DNA of 27,264 nucleotides from an uncultured Lachnospiraceae bacterium. GTDB lineage: Bacteria; Bacillota; Clostridia; Lachnospirales; Lachnospiraceae. Where the stretch lies: positions 1-27,264 of the forward strand of contig CAMNQN010000005.1 in assembly GCA_946549155.1 (NCBI GenBank). The letters are read 5' to 3'. Positions 15,826 to 25,146 of this stretch are shown here, piece after piece. The notes below the pieces were generated by a model. The model made no database searches. It saw only the letters and a list, made by a program, of their open reading frames with translations, and was not told the DNA's origin. Numbering within the stretch: position 1 is the stretch's first letter; every line of letters starts with the position of its first letter. Position numbers and translations under genes: made by a program.

Positions 15826-16008
15826 ATGTGTCTTTCCACTGTTTATAAAGCCGCAGAGCCGGACAGTATCATTATGGAATATGTGAGTAAGATCCGGGTG
15901 GATGGGGAGAACATTACCCTGACGGATGTCATGGGTGAGGAAAAGACCATTCAGGGAACGCTGGTACTGGCGGATCTGACCGGAGGTAAGGTACAGATTA
16001 ACTGCTAG
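15826..16008 (+). CDS. cooT: CooT-family nickel-binding protein
   Basis: CooT is a small homodimeric Ni(II)-binding protein linked to maturation of CO dehydrogenase. The 60-residue protein begins MCLS; cysteine 2 is the expected metal ligand. The start is the ATG at 15826, with AGGAGG (15812-15817) eight bases upstream. An in-frame GTG at 15817 overlaps that RBS and would bury the essential cysteine, so I reject it. The rest is a compact beta-rich SH3-like fold (ITLTDVMGEEKTIQG...). It ends with a second cysteine, INC. It lies between the His-rich gene and cooC. Confidence 0.9.
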   Translation: MCLSTVYKAAEPDSIIMEYVSKIRVDGENITLTDVMGEEKTIQGTLVLADLTGGKVQINC

Positions 16009-16045
16009 ATTTTTTGAAGCAGAATAAAATAAGGAGCGGGATTTT

Positions 16046-16816
16046 ATGTCATTTACAATAGCAGTTGCCGGAAAGGGCGGCGTGGGAAAAACAACTCTGT
16101 GCGGACTGATGATCCAGTATCTGTGCAGGGCAGGGAAAACTCCTGTGCTGGCCGTGGATGCGGACGCAAATTCCAATCTGAATGAGGTCCTGGGCGTGGA
16201 GGTAGAGATGACGCTGGGGGATATCAGGGAGGATGTGGCCAGATCTGAGGAGGCAGCTTCGAGAAAAGTGCCGGTGGGTATGTCCAAGGCGGACTATATG
16301 GAATATATGGTGAACCGGTGTCTGATTGAGGATGATGATTTCGATATGCTGGTGATGGGAAGAAGCCAGGGCAAAGGCTGCTACTGCTTTGTCAACGGCC
16401 TTTTGCAGGCCCAGCTGCAGAAGCTCACTCCCCATTACCCTTATGTAGTGGTGGACAACGAGGCGGGCATGGAACATATCAGCCGCGGGATTTTGCCGAA
16501 GGTGGATATGCTGCTTTTGGTCAGCGACTGTTCCAGAAGAGGCGTCCAGGCCGTGGGCAGGATTGCCCAGCTGGCGAAGGACCTGGAGCTGAAGCCGAAG
16601 AAGATGGGACTTATCGTAAACCGTGCTCCCGATGGAAAGTTAAACGAAGGTACGATGGAGGAAATTAAAAACCAGGGACTGGAGCTTCTGGGTGTCATTC
16701 CACAGAGTACGGAAGTGTATGAGTATGACTGCGAGGGGAAACCCACAGTTGAGCTCCCGGAGGACTCTCCGGTGAGAACTGCCCTGACTCAGGTTATGGA
16801 AAAGCTGGAGCTGTAA
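16046..16816 (+). CDS. cooC: CooC-type nickel-insertion ATPase (first copy)
   Basis: CooC is a MinD-type dimeric ATPase that binds nickel and helps insert it into the CODH C-cluster; relatives called AcsF serve acetyl-CoA synthase. The 256-residue protein has the deviant Walker A GKGGVGKTT near residue 9, the DADANSNL switch, and the nickel-binding CXC pair C112/C114 in GCYCFVNG. VVVDNEAGMEHISRG corresponds to the switch II region. It precedes acsA, so CODH is its likely client. The second copy at 18871 is clearly different in sequence. Confidence 0.92.
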   Translation: MSFTIAVAGKGGVGKTTLCGLMIQYLCRAGKTPVLAVDADANSNLNEVLGVEVEMTLGDIREDVARSEEAASRKVPVGMSKADYMEYMVNRCLIEDDDFDMLVMGRSQGKGCYCFVNGLLQAQLQKLTPHYPYVVVDNEAGMEHISRGILPKVDMLLLVSDCSRRGVQAVGRIAQLAKDLELKPKKMGLIVNRAPDGKLNEGTMEEIKNQGLELLGVIPQSTEVYEYDCEGKPTVELPEDSPVRTALTQVMEKLEL

Positions 16817-16928
16817 GGGCTGCGATTTGTTATCAATGCGGAAGGGCCGGCCGGTGCTGTCGGCGGGAACTTTCGTATTAAAAATAAACCGGTAACACCG
16901 GAGAATGCAAAAAACAAGGAGGTAAGTA

Positions 16929-18821
16929 ATGGGAAACTTTAAATTGACAACAGTGGAAGAGTTTGAAGCGGCTACCAACCGGCTGCTTGAAACCGGTAAG
17001 AAGGTAGGTGCTGACGCCTGGCAGTACCGTGTGGCGAACCAGACTCCTCACTGTAAGTTTGGCGAGCAGGGTATTTGCTGCCGTATCTGTTCTATGGGAC
17101 CTTGCCGTATCACGCCGAAGGCTCCGAGAGGTATCTGCGGCTGTGACGCACATGGTATTGTGGCACGTAACTATCTGAAATTTACAGCAGGCGGAGCTGC
17201 TACGCACTCCGATCACGGACGTGAGATTTGTCATACCCTGTACTGTGCGAAACCGGAAGGACCCTACAAGGTAAAGGATCCTGAGAAGCTGATTCGCATC
17301 GCGAAGGAGTGGGGCGTAGAGACTGAGGGAAAGGATATCTATGATCTGGCTCATGAGGTTGCATACCTAGGACTGAGCGAGTACGGAAAGGTATTCGGAA
17401 ACCAGAATTTCATAAAGAGAGCTCCCCAGCACACCCAGGATCTGTGGCAGAGAGAGGAGATTGCTCCCCGTGCTATTGACCGCGAGGTGGCCAGCTCCCT
17501 GCATATGACCCATATGGGATGTTCCTCCAAGCCGGAAGCTCTGATCCGTCAGTCCTTAAGAGCGGGACTTTGCGATGGATGGGGCGGTTCCATGGCCGGT
17601 ACGGAATTTTCCGATGTGCTGTTCGGCACTCCCAGACCTATTGAGACGGAAGCGAACCTGGGCGTTATGAACGCTGAGAATGTAAATATCGTGGTACATG
17701 GCCATGATCCGTCACTGTCCGAGATGATCTGCGAATATGCGGATGATCCTGAGATGATTGCTTATGCCAAGGAGATGGGGGCAAAGGGCATCACCGTATC
17801 CGGTGTTTGCTGTACCTCCAACGAAGTGGCGATGCGCCGCGGCATTCCCATGGCTGGTAACTTCCTGCAGCAGGAGAATGTGGTGCTGACCGGAGCCTGC
17901 GAGGCTATCGTAGTGGATGTTCAGTGTATTTTCCCGGCATTAGGGCCCTTAAGCAAATGCTTCCACACCAAATTCGTGACGACCTCTCCCATCGCGCAGA
18001 TGCCGGATTCCGAATATATTCGTTTCAGCGCTGAAACTGCGGCTGAGAATGCCAAGGCGATTGTGAAGATGGCCATTGAAAACTTTAAGAACAGAAAGCC
18101 TGAGCTGGTACATATTCCGGATATGAAGCAGAAAGCTACCGTTGGTTATTCCGTAGAAGCCATCGTTAAGACACTGGACGGCGTGACCAACTCTCAGGTA
18201 GACGTAACCGGAACCACAAAACCGCTGATCGAGTGCATCACCTCCGGTGTTATCCGCGGTGCGGTTGCCATGGTTGGCTGTAACAACCCCAAGGTTCGCC
18301 CGGATACCGCTCATATTGAGCTGATGAAGAAGCTGATTGCCAACGATATTATCGTGGTTGCCTCCGGCTGTTCTGCACAGGCGGCTGCTAAGGCCGGCCT
18401 GATGGACAAGGCGGCGAAGGATATCTGTGGCGCCGGCCTGAAGAGAGTCTGCGAGCTGGCTGACATCCCGCCGGTACTGCATATGGGTTCCTGTGTGGAT
18501 ATCTCCCGTATGCTGATCCTGGTGGCAGAGCTGTCCAAGGATTCCGGCCTGAATATTTCTCAGCTTCCGGTAGTGGGCTGTGCTCCCGAGTGGATGTCTG
18601 AGAAGGCGGTATCCATCGGTAACTACGTGGTGGCTACCGGTCTTGACACCTTCCTGGGCGTAGAACCTTATGTAAGCGGTTCCTCCGAGGTGGCTGAGCT
18701 GCTGACCAATGGTATCAGAGACTGGGTAGAGGCTGCTTATACCGTAGAAAAGGATATCGATAAGCTGGGCGACAAGATGATCGAGAGAATCGAAGAGAAG
18801 AGAACCGCCATCGGTATTTAA
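16929..18821 (+). CDS. acsA: Carbon monoxide dehydrogenase catalytic subunit AcsA/CooS
   Basis: AcsA reduces CO2 to CO (or oxidises CO) at a Ni-Fe-S C-cluster and feeds CO to acetyl-CoA synthase. The 630-residue protein is normal in length. The D-cluster cysteines C42 and C50 and the B-cluster cysteines C51, C54, C59 and C72 are all present. The C-cluster ligands can be recognised in HGHDPS, GVCCTSNE, TGACEAI, GCNNPK, SGCSAQ and GSCVDIS, so the enzyme should be active. AAGGAGGT (16916-16923) is a near-perfect RBS. Arginine codons are mainly CGT/CGC/AGA, suggesting high expression. No cooF ferredoxin gene is adjacent. Placement with acsB indicates the bifunctional CODH/ACS form. Confidence 0.97.
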   Translation: MGNFKLTTVEEFEAATNRLLETGKKVGADAWQYRVANQTPHCKFGEQGICCRICSMGPCRITPKAPRGICGCDAHGIVARNYLKFTAGGAATHSDHGREICHTLYCAKPEGPYKVKDPEKLIRIAKEWGVETEGKDIYDLAHEVAYLGLSEYGKVFGNQNFIKRAPQHTQDLWQREEIAPRAIDREVASSLHMTHMGCSSKPEALIRQSLRAGLCDGWGGSMAGTEFSDVLFGTPRPIETEANLGVMNAENVNIVVHGHDPSLSEMICEYADDPEMIAYAKEMGAKGITVSGVCCTSNEVAMRRGIPMAGNFLQQENVVLTGACEAIVVDVQCIFPALGPLSKCFHTKFVTTSPIAQMPDSEYIRFSAETAAENAKAIVKMAIENFKNRKPELVHIPDMKQKATVGYSVEAIVKTLDGVTNSQVDVTGTTKPLIECITSGVIRGAVAMVGCNNPKVRPDTAHIELMKKLIANDIIVVASGCSAQAAAKAGLMDKAAKDICGAGLKRVCELADIPPVLHMGSCVDISRMLILVAELSKDSGLNISQLPVVGCAPEWMSEKAVSIGNYVVATGLDTFLGVEPYVSGSSEVAELLTNGIRDWVEAAYTVEKDIDKLGDKMIERIEEKRTAIGI

Positions 18822-18870
18822 GCTGCGCTTGGACAGTCTGCAGGAAAACGAATTTTTGAGGTGACATTTT

Positions 18871-19647
18871 ATGAAAATTGCTATTACCGGAAAGGGCGGG
18901 GTGGGCAAGACCACCTTCGCGGCCACGCTGGCCAGACTTTACGCGAATGAAGGGAAAAATGTGCTGGCGGCAGATGTGGATCCGGACGCAAATCTGGGCC
19001 TGGCCCTTGGCTTTACCGAGGAGGAATTAAGCGAGATCGTTCCGATTTCCAAGATGCGCAAGCTGGTGGAGGAGCGGACCGGAGCGGATGAGTTTAATAA
19101 GGTATTCCGCATTAATCCCAAGGTGGACGATATTCCGGATAAATATGCAAAGAAATGCAACGGTGTGAAGCTCCTTGTCCTGGGCACGATGGAGACTGCC
19201 AACAGCGGCTGTGTCTGTCCGGAGCATGTGATGCTGAAACGTATTATCAACCATCTGATGCTGCGCAGCTCCGATGTGGTGATCATGGATATGGAGGCCG
19301 GACTGGAGCATCTGGGCCGGGGTACCACCCAGGGAATGGACCAGTTTGTGGTGGTGATTGAGCCCGGCGCCAGAAGCATCCAGACCTATCAGAATGTGAA
19401 GCGCCTGGCCGAGGGGCTGGGCGTGAAGCAGGTGGGCGTGGTGGCCAACAAGGTGCGGGGAACAGAGGATGAGGAGTTTATCCGCAGCCGGATCCCGGCA
19501 GAAGATCTTCTGGGCTTCATCCACTATAATTCCCAGGTCATCGACGCGGACCGCCAGGGCAAATCTCCCTATGATTTCAGCCCTGAAGCGGTGGAGGAGA
19601 TCCGGATGATTAAAGCGCGCATGGAGGCCGCGAGCCAGGAAGCCTGA
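18871..19647 (+). CDS. cooC: CooC-type nickel-insertion ATPase (second copy)
   Basis: This is a second MinD-type ATPase, 258 residues, with Walker A GKGGVGKTT near residue 7, the DVDPDANLG switch, CXC pair C114/C116 in GCVCPE, and DMEAGLEHLGRG. It lies between acsA and acsB. Such a copy next to acsB is often called AcsF, and it may load the nickel site of ACS while the upstream CooC serves CODH. That split is inferred only from position. The C-terminus (IKARMEAASQEA) is slightly longer than in the first copy. Confidence 0.92.
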   Translation: MKIAITGKGGVGKTTFAATLARLYANEGKNVLAADVDPDANLGLALGFTEEELSEIVPISKMRKLVEERTGADEFNKVFRINPKVDDIPDKYAKKCNGVKLLVLGTMETANSGCVCPEHVMLKRIINHLMLRSSDVVIMDMEAGLEHLGRGTTQGMDQFVVVIEPGARSIQTYQNVKRLAEGLGVKQVGVVANKVRGTEDEEFIRSRIPAEDLLGFIHYNSQVIDADRQGKSPYDFSPEAVEEIRMIKARMEAASQEA

Positions 19648-19701
19648 GGCTTCGGCGCCTGCGGTATGAAATGAGTAAATAAATGAATGGAGGAAAAAAC
19701 G

Positions 19702-21843
19702 TTGACATTATTTGATGTTGTATTTAAAGGAAACGACGCAGTGTACGGCCTGACCGAGCAGGCGATTGACGCTGCGATTGCACAGCATGGCGCTGACAAA
19801 GCGGTTGCATTCCCGGATACCGCATACAGCCTTCCCTGCTATTTTGGTGTAACCGGCACCAAGGTTGGCAATCTGGGCGAGCTGAAGACGGCTCTGGGCG
19901 TGGTAAAAACGCTGATGACCAGAGAAAAGAAGCTGAATGACGTGTTTATGAGCGGTGTTGCCACAGCTCTCTGCGCAGAGTTCATTGAGGTGCTGAAATA
20001 TATTGACGGTGCGGTTCCCTATGAGGCTCCCTGCTATGGACATCTGGCGGATGCAGTTATCCGTGAACTGGGTGTGCCGCTTGTAACCGGCGATATCCCG
20101 GGCGTTGCCGTTATCCTGGGCACCGCTCCCACCGCACAGGAAGCCGTTGATCTGGTAAAATCCTATCAGGGACAGGGTATCCTGGTGACACTGGTGGGCG
20201 GAGTGATCGATCAGCTGCAGGAAATGGGCTATAAGACCGGCGCGAATGTACGTGTGATTCCGCTGGGCAAAGATGTGACTTCCGTGATTCACGTAGTATC
20301 CGTAGCCGTAAGAGCGGCTCTGATCTTCGGCAATATCCAGGGCGGCGATGCAGCCGGACTGATGAAGTATACCTTCGAGCGTGTACCGGCCTTCGTAAAC
20401 GCCTTTGGTCCGCTGGATGAAGTGGTAGTAGCCTGCGGCGCCGGCGCGGTTGCCCTTGGCTTCCCGGTAATCACTAATGACGTGGCCACTCTGGAAGCGG
20501 TAAACGGAAAGGTTCCGAAGAGTATTATCGGCCAGCCGGATGTGGCGAAATTCAACGCTACCTCCCTGGAGGCAAGAAATATCAAGATCAAGATTACCAA
20601 TATCGACATTCCGGTGGCTTTCGCCTCCGCGTTCGAGGGCGAGATTATCCGCCGCGGCGATATGCAGGTAGAATTTGACGGCTCCCGTGTAGACTGTGCG
20701 GAGCTGGTACAGACCAGGGAAGCTTCCGAGATCGAGGATCACAAGATCGAAGTGATCGGACCGGATATCGACGAGATGCCGGTGGGCTCCAAGCAGTCCC
20801 TCGCTTATGTGGTGGAAGTGGCCGGAAAGACCATGCAGGCCGACTTTGAACCGGTATTTGAGCGTAAATTCCACAGCTACCTGAACTGTGTGGAGGGTAT
20901 GATGCACACCGGACAGCGTGATATGATCCGTATCCGTGTCAGCAAGGATACCTTCAATGCGGGCTTCCGCCTGAAACATATCGGCGAAGTGCTGTACGCA
21001 AAGGTAAAGAGCGAGTTCGCGGCCGTGGTTGATAAGTGTCAGGTAAAGATTTACAGCAAGCCTGAGGACTGCACCAGAATCCGTCACGAGGTGGCGATCC
21101 CGGTATTTGACAAGCGTGATGAGCGTCTTACTACCCTGACGGACGAGAGCGTAGACGTATACTACAGCTGCATTATGTGTCAGGCCTTCTCCCCGTCCCA
21201 TGTATGTGTGGTTACTCCGGAGAGACTGGGACTGTGCGGCGCTGTTTCATGGCTGGATGCCAAGGCGACCAACCAGCTGGATCCCCAGGGTCCCTGCCAG
21301 GTGATCACTAAGGAAAAAGTAATCGACGAGAGAATCGGTGAGTATGAGGACGTAAATGATGCCGTTCGTAAGTTCTCCCAGGGCGCTCTGGACGATGTAT
21401 CCCTGTATTCCATCATTGAGAAGCCCATGACCAGCTGCGGATGCTTTGAGTGTATCTGCGGTATCGAGCCCCTCTCCAACGGTGTGTGCATCGCGAACCG
21501 TGAGTACGCAGGCATGACCCCCATCGGCATGACCTTCTCCGAGCTGGCTTCCATGACCGGCGGCGGAGTTCAGACTCCCGGCTTTATGGGCCACGGCAAA
21601 CACTTCATTGCTTCCAAGAAGTTTATGAAGGCTGAGGGCGGCGTAGCCCGTATCGTATGGATGCCCAAGGAGCTGAAGGAGACCGTGGCAGACAGACTGA
21701 ACGAGACGGCCAAGGAGCTTTACGGCATTGAGAACTTCTGCGACATGATCGGTGATGAGACCGTTGCGGAAGATCCTGAGACCCTGCTGGCGTTCCTGGA
21801 AGAAAAGGGACATCCCGCTCTGACCATGGAGCCGATGATGTAA
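19702..21843 (+). CDS. acsB: Acetyl-CoA synthase AcsB (CO-methylating)
   Basis: AcsB joins CO, a methyl group from the corrinoid protein and CoA into acetyl-CoA at the Ni-Ni-[4Fe-4S] A-cluster. The protein is 713 residues from the TTG at 19702, eight bases after GGAGG (19689-19693); an ATG at 19687 overlaps that RBS and is less likely. The A-cluster cysteines C490, C493, C502 and C512 have the spacing of the Moorella enzyme, and C579-G-C581 provides the distal nickel site. The N-terminal CODH-docking domain is present, as in the bacterial form. A hairpin at 21865-21899 follows before acsD. Confidence 0.97.
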   Translation: MTLFDVVFKGNDAVYGLTEQAIDAAIAQHGADKAVAFPDTAYSLPCYFGVTGTKVGNLGELKTALGVVKTLMTREKKLNDVFMSGVATALCAEFIEVLKYIDGAVPYEAPCYGHLADAVIRELGVPLVTGDIPGVAVILGTAPTAQEAVDLVKSYQGQGILVTLVGGVIDQLQEMGYKTGANVRVIPLGKDVTSVIHVVSVAVRAALIFGNIQGGDAAGLMKYTFERVPAFVNAFGPLDEVVVACGAGAVALGFPVITNDVATLEAVNGKVPKSIIGQPDVAKFNATSLEARNIKIKITNIDIPVAFASAFEGEIIRRGDMQVEFDGSRVDCAELVQTREASEIEDHKIEVIGPDIDEMPVGSKQSLAYVVEVAGKTMQADFEPVFERKFHSYLNCVEGMMHTGQRDMIRIRVSKDTFNAGFRLKHIGEVLYAKVKSEFAAVVDKCQVKIYSKPEDCTRIRHEVAIPVFDKRDERLTTLTDESVDVYYSCIMCQAFSPSHVCVVTPERLGLCGAVSWLDAKATNQLDPQGPCQVITKEKVIDERIGEYEDVNDAVRKFSQGALDDVSLYSIIEKPMTSCGCFECICGIEPLSNGVCIANREYAGMTPIGMTFSELASMTGGGVQTPGFMGHGKHFIASKKFMKAEGGVARIVWMPKELKETVADRLNETAKELYGIENFCDMIGDETVAEDPETLLAFLEEKGHPALTMEPMM

Positions 21844-21862
21844 GCAGCACGATTCTGAAAAA

Positions 21863-21901
21863 TTTCCGGCGCCTGGTTTTGCCAGAGCCTGGCGCCGGAT
21901 A
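21863..21901 (+). other. Hairpin between acsB and acsD
   Basis: TCCGGCGCC (21865-21873) pairs perfectly with GGCGCCGGA (21891-21899), and an inner TGG/CCA can form within the loop. There is no T-tract after it (TATATAAATT), so it is unlikely to terminate transcription well. It may protect the 3' end of the acsA-acsB segment or mark an RNA processing point. Confidence 0.65.
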
Positions 21902-21927
21902 TATAAATTGAAGGAGGTACTATAGAA

Positions 21928-22869
21928 ATGCCATTTACAGCAAAATCTGGAAAATTTAATGCCAGCATCAATACTCTGACCATTGGTACTGGTGACAAAG
22001 CAATCACTCTTGGCGGAGAAAATGTATTACCGTTCTACACCTTTGACGCTCCCATCGAGAATGCTCCGAAGGTGGGCATTGAGATCACAGACGGCGGCCT
22101 GGATGCGGAACCGGACTGCATTAAGGCCTGCTACGAAGGCTGCACATCCGTGGTGGATATGGCGAAGAAGGCAGCTGGCTTTGAGGGCGTTGATTTCCTG
22201 AGCCTGCGTCTGGAGGGCGGAGATCCCAATGGACTGAACAAGTCCACAGAAGAGCTGATCGCCATCGTAAAAGAAGTGGCTGCGGCTGTGGATCTTCCTC
22301 TGGTAATTTCCGGCTGCAAGAACGTGGAGAAGGACGCGGAGCTGCTGACCAAGGCCGCGGAGGCTCTGGAAGGCAGAAATGCACTGATCCTGCCGGCAAA
22401 GGAAGAAAACTATAAGACGGTAGGTGCGGCCGCAGGCTTGGCTTACAAGCAGGTGGTAGGTGCGGAGTCTTCCGTGGATATCAACCTGGCAAAACAGCTG
22501 AACGTTCTGCTGACTCAGCTGGGCGTAAATCCCCAGAGCATTGCCATGAACGTTGGTACGGCTTCCGCCGGCTACGGTTTTGAGTACGTAATTTCCACCA
22601 TAGACCGTGTGAAAGCGGCAGCATTGTCCCAGGGTGACGCTACCTTACAGATGCCCATCATTACTCCTGTTGCTTCCGAAGTATGGGGTGTAAAAGAAAC
22701 TATGGCTTCCGAGGCTGATATGCCGGAATGGGGCCCCGTGGAGGAGAGAGGAATCGATATGGAGATCGAGACTGCGGCAGCAGATCTGGTTTCCGGTTCC
22801 AACGCGGTTATTTTGAGACACCCGGCATCCGTTGCAACAATCTCAAAGATGATTAAAGAGTTAGTATAA
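21928..22869 (+). CDS. acsD: Corrinoid iron-sulfur protein small subunit AcsD
   Basis: AcsD is the small TIM-barrel subunit of the corrinoid iron-sulfur protein (CoFeSP), which carries the methyl group between AcsE and AcsB. The 313-residue length is typical. The protein holds no cysteine cluster and closes over the corrinoid bound by AcsC. Characteristic stretches are GGENVLPFYTFD near 30, DFLSLRLEGGDPNG near 90 and the C-terminal ILRHPASVATI. AAGGAGGT precedes the ATG. Confidence 0.95.
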   Translation: MPFTAKSGKFNASINTLTIGTGDKAITLGGENVLPFYTFDAPIENAPKVGIEITDGGLDAEPDCIKACYEGCTSVVDMAKKAAGFEGVDFLSLRLEGGDPNGLNKSTEELIAIVKEVAAAVDLPLVISGCKNVEKDAELLTKAAEALEGRNALILPAKEENYKTVGAAAGLAYKQVVGAESSVDINLAKQLNVLLTQLGVNPQSIAMNVGTASAGYGFEYVISTIDRVKAAALSQGDATLQMPIITPVASEVWGVKETMASEADMPEWGPVEERGIDMEIETAAADLVSGSNAVILRHPASVATISKMIKELV

Positions 22870-22926
22870 TCCAGGGCAGAAGGATTTGGATGTTTCTGCC
22901 ATGAGACATAAGGAGGAAAGAAAACA

Positions 22927-24273
22927 ATGGCATTAAAAGGTCTTGATATTTTTAAATTGTCACCGAAGAAAAACTGTAAAGAGTGCGGCTCCCCCACCTG
23001 TATGGCTTTCTCCATGAAGGTTGCCCAGGGTGCGGTGAGCATTGATGCCTGCCCCTATTTCTCTGAAGAGGCGAAGGCGGCTATGAGCGAGGCTACCGCT
23101 CCGCCCATGAAGACCGTGAAGGTGGGCGCTGGAGAGAACGAGTATGCGCTGGGCGGCGAAACCGTTCTGTTCCGTCATGAGAAAACCTATGTGAGCAAGA
23201 CCAGATACGCAGTGGCTCTGTGCAGCTGCATGGATGACGCTGTGGTAGAAGAGAAGCTGGCGGCTATTCCGAAGGTAGACTATGATCGTATCGGTGAGAG
23301 AATGTTCGTGGAGATGGTTTATGTGAACTATGCTCCCGAAAGCGGCGCTGATAAGTATGTAGAGCTGGTAAAGAAGGCTGCGGGACTGAACCGGGTTCTG
23401 ATCCTGGGCGTGGAGGATCCGGAAGTGGCGAAGGCAGCTCTGGCTGTATGCAAGGATTCCAAACCGGTATTAAACGGCGCTACCCCCGCCAACTATGAGG
23501 CGATGAACGCGGTTGCCGTGGAGAACGGAGTAGCTCTGGGCGTAATGGGTGCAAACGATGACGAGCTGTTTGACACTGTTGCTGCTCTGGAGAAGCTGGG
23601 CAACAAGAACCTGCTGATCAACGCAAATACCGCTTCCATCAAAGCGGCTTATGCCACCGCTGTCCGGTTCCGCAGAGCGGCCATCAAGGACAACAACAGA
23701 ACCTGCGGCTATCCTTCCATCGTGAATGTGGCGAAGCTGGCCATGGGCGATGCCCATATGCAGGCAGCACTGGCATCCGTATTTACCATGAAGTACGGTT
23801 CCATTGTGGTAATGGAGAATATAGGCTACGCGGAGGCTCTGCCCCTGTACGGCATGAGACAGAACGTATTTACCGATCCTCAGAAGCCCATGAAGGTGGA
23901 GCCGGGTATTTATCAGATCAACGGCGCGGATGAGAATTCCATCTGCCTGACCACGGTAGACTTTGCGCTTACATACTTCGTAGTATCCGGCGAGCTGGAG
24001 AGATCCGGTGTTCCCTGCAACCTGATCATCAACGACGCAGGCGGACTGTCCGTACTGACTTCCTGGGCGGCAGGCAAGTTCTCCTCCTCCTCCATCGCGA
24101 AATACTTCCAGGAGGCAGATATCGAAGGCAAGATTAAATGCCGTAAGCTCTGCATTCCGGGTAAGGTAGCCGTGCTGAAGGGTGAGCTGGAAGCTAAGAT
24201 GCCGGGCTGGGAGATCATCGTAGCTCCGAGAGAGGCTGTACAGCTGGTTAAATTCCTGAAGGATATGCAGTAA
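22927..24273 (+). CDS. acsC: Corrinoid iron-sulfur protein large subunit AcsC
   Basis: AcsC is the large CoFeSP subunit, with an N-terminal [4Fe-4S] domain and a C-terminal corrinoid-binding domain. The 448-residue protein has the cluster ligands C17, C20, C25 and C42 (NCKECGSPTC ... DACPY). This low-potential cluster can pass electrons for cobalt reduction. The C-terminal region contains INDAGGLSVLTSWAAGKFSS, the corrinoid-contact region in the family. AAGGAGG precedes the ATG, and only 57 bases separate it from acsD. Confidence 0.96.
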   Translation: MALKGLDIFKLSPKKNCKECGSPTCMAFSMKVAQGAVSIDACPYFSEEAKAAMSEATAPPMKTVKVGAGENEYALGGETVLFRHEKTYVSKTRYAVALCSCMDDAVVEEKLAAIPKVDYDRIGERMFVEMVYVNYAPESGADKYVELVKKAAGLNRVLILGVEDPEVAKAALAVCKDSKPVLNGATPANYEAMNAVAVENGVALGVMGANDDELFDTVAALEKLGNKNLLINANTASIKAAYATAVRFRRAAIKDNNRTCGYPSIVNVAKLAMGDAHMQAALASVFTMKYGSIVVMENIGYAEALPLYGMRQNVFTDPQKPMKVEPGIYQINGADENSICLTTVDFALTYFVVSGELERSGVPCNLIINDAGGLSVLTSWAAGKFSSSSIAKYFQEADIEGKIKCRKLCIPGKVAVLKGELEAKMPGWEIIVAPREAVQLVKFLKDMQ

Positions 24274-24302
24274 ACAAAATTTTAAAATAAAGGAGAACCG
24301 AA

Positions 24303-25088
24303 ATGGGAAAATTTGTAGTAATTGGTGAAAGACTTTCAACCACTGCTCCTATTATCAACAAAGCGTTTACGGAGAGAGATCCGGAGCCGATTCTGAAAAG
24401 AGCGAAACAGCAGCTGGATGCCGGCGCTACTTATCTGGATGTAAATATCGGACCGGCTGAGAGCGATGGCGAGGATCTGATGAAATGGGCGGTTCAGCTG
24501 CTGCAGAGCGAATTTGACAACGTTCCGCTGGCATTGGATACGGCCAACATGAAAGCCATTGAGGCTGGTATTTCCGTATACAACCGTGCAAAGGGCAAAC
24601 CCATCGTAAATTCCGCCGACGCTTCCGGAAGAATCGGATACCTGGATCTGGCTGCTGCCAACGATGCCATCTGTATCGCGCTTTGCAACGGCGAAGGCAT
24701 TGCGAAGGACAACGACGAGCGTATGATGTACTGCCAGACCCTTCTGGAGAGAGGTATGGAGCATGGCATGGAAGCAGAGGATATCTGGTTCGATCCGCTG
24801 TTTTTGGTTGTTAAGGGTATGCAGGACAAGCAGATGCAGATTCTGGAGTGCATCAAGATGTTCAGCGATATGGGCCTGAACTCCACCGGCGGACTTTCCA
24901 ATAACTCCAACGGTATGCCCAAGACCATTCGTCCCATCATGGATTCCGCTCTGGTAGCTATGGCTATGATGCAGGGCCTGACCTCTGCCATCGTGAACCC
25001 CAACGACCTGAGACTGATGGAAACCATCAAATCCTGCGACGTATTCAAGGGAAATACCCTGTATGCAGACTCTTATCTGGAGATTTAA
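24303..25088 (+). CDS. acsE: Methyl-THF:corrinoid iron-sulfur protein methyltransferase AcsE
   Basis: AcsE moves the methyl group from methyl-THF to Co(I) of AcsCD. The 261-residue protein is a pterin-binding TIM barrel of normal length. Visible motifs are GERLSTTAP at the N-terminus, YLDVNIGPAESDGEDLM (the DVN pterin-binding motif) near residue 45, LALDTANMKAIEAG near 78, PIVNSADA near 101 and GLSNNSNGMP near 198. The ATG follows AAAGGAGAACCGAA. It is the last gene before the terminator hairpin at 25147-25176. Confidence 0.96.
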   Translation: MGKFVVIGERLSTTAPIINKAFTERDPEPILKRAKQQLDAGATYLDVNIGPAESDGEDLMKWAVQLLQSEFDNVPLALDTANMKAIEAGISVYNRAKGKPIVNSADASGRIGYLDLAAANDAICIALCNGEGIAKDNDERMMYCQTLLERGMEHGMEAEDIWFDPLFLVVKGMQDKQMQILECIKMFSDMGLNSTGGLSNNSNGMPKTIRPIMDSALVAMAMMQGLTSAIVNPNDLRLMETIKSCDVFKGNTLYADSYLEI

Positions 25089-25146
25089 TTACAGAAAATT
25101 CAGAATGCGAAAAGACCGGTTACGGTTATCTTTTGCTGAGAAACGG

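Noticed and set aside
19708..21201. Long open frame of 497 codons on the minus strand opposite acsB
   Set aside because: It lies wholly inside acsB, whose cofactor ligands are intact, has no recognisable domain or RBS, and similar antisense frames occur opposite other acs genes because of their codon bias.
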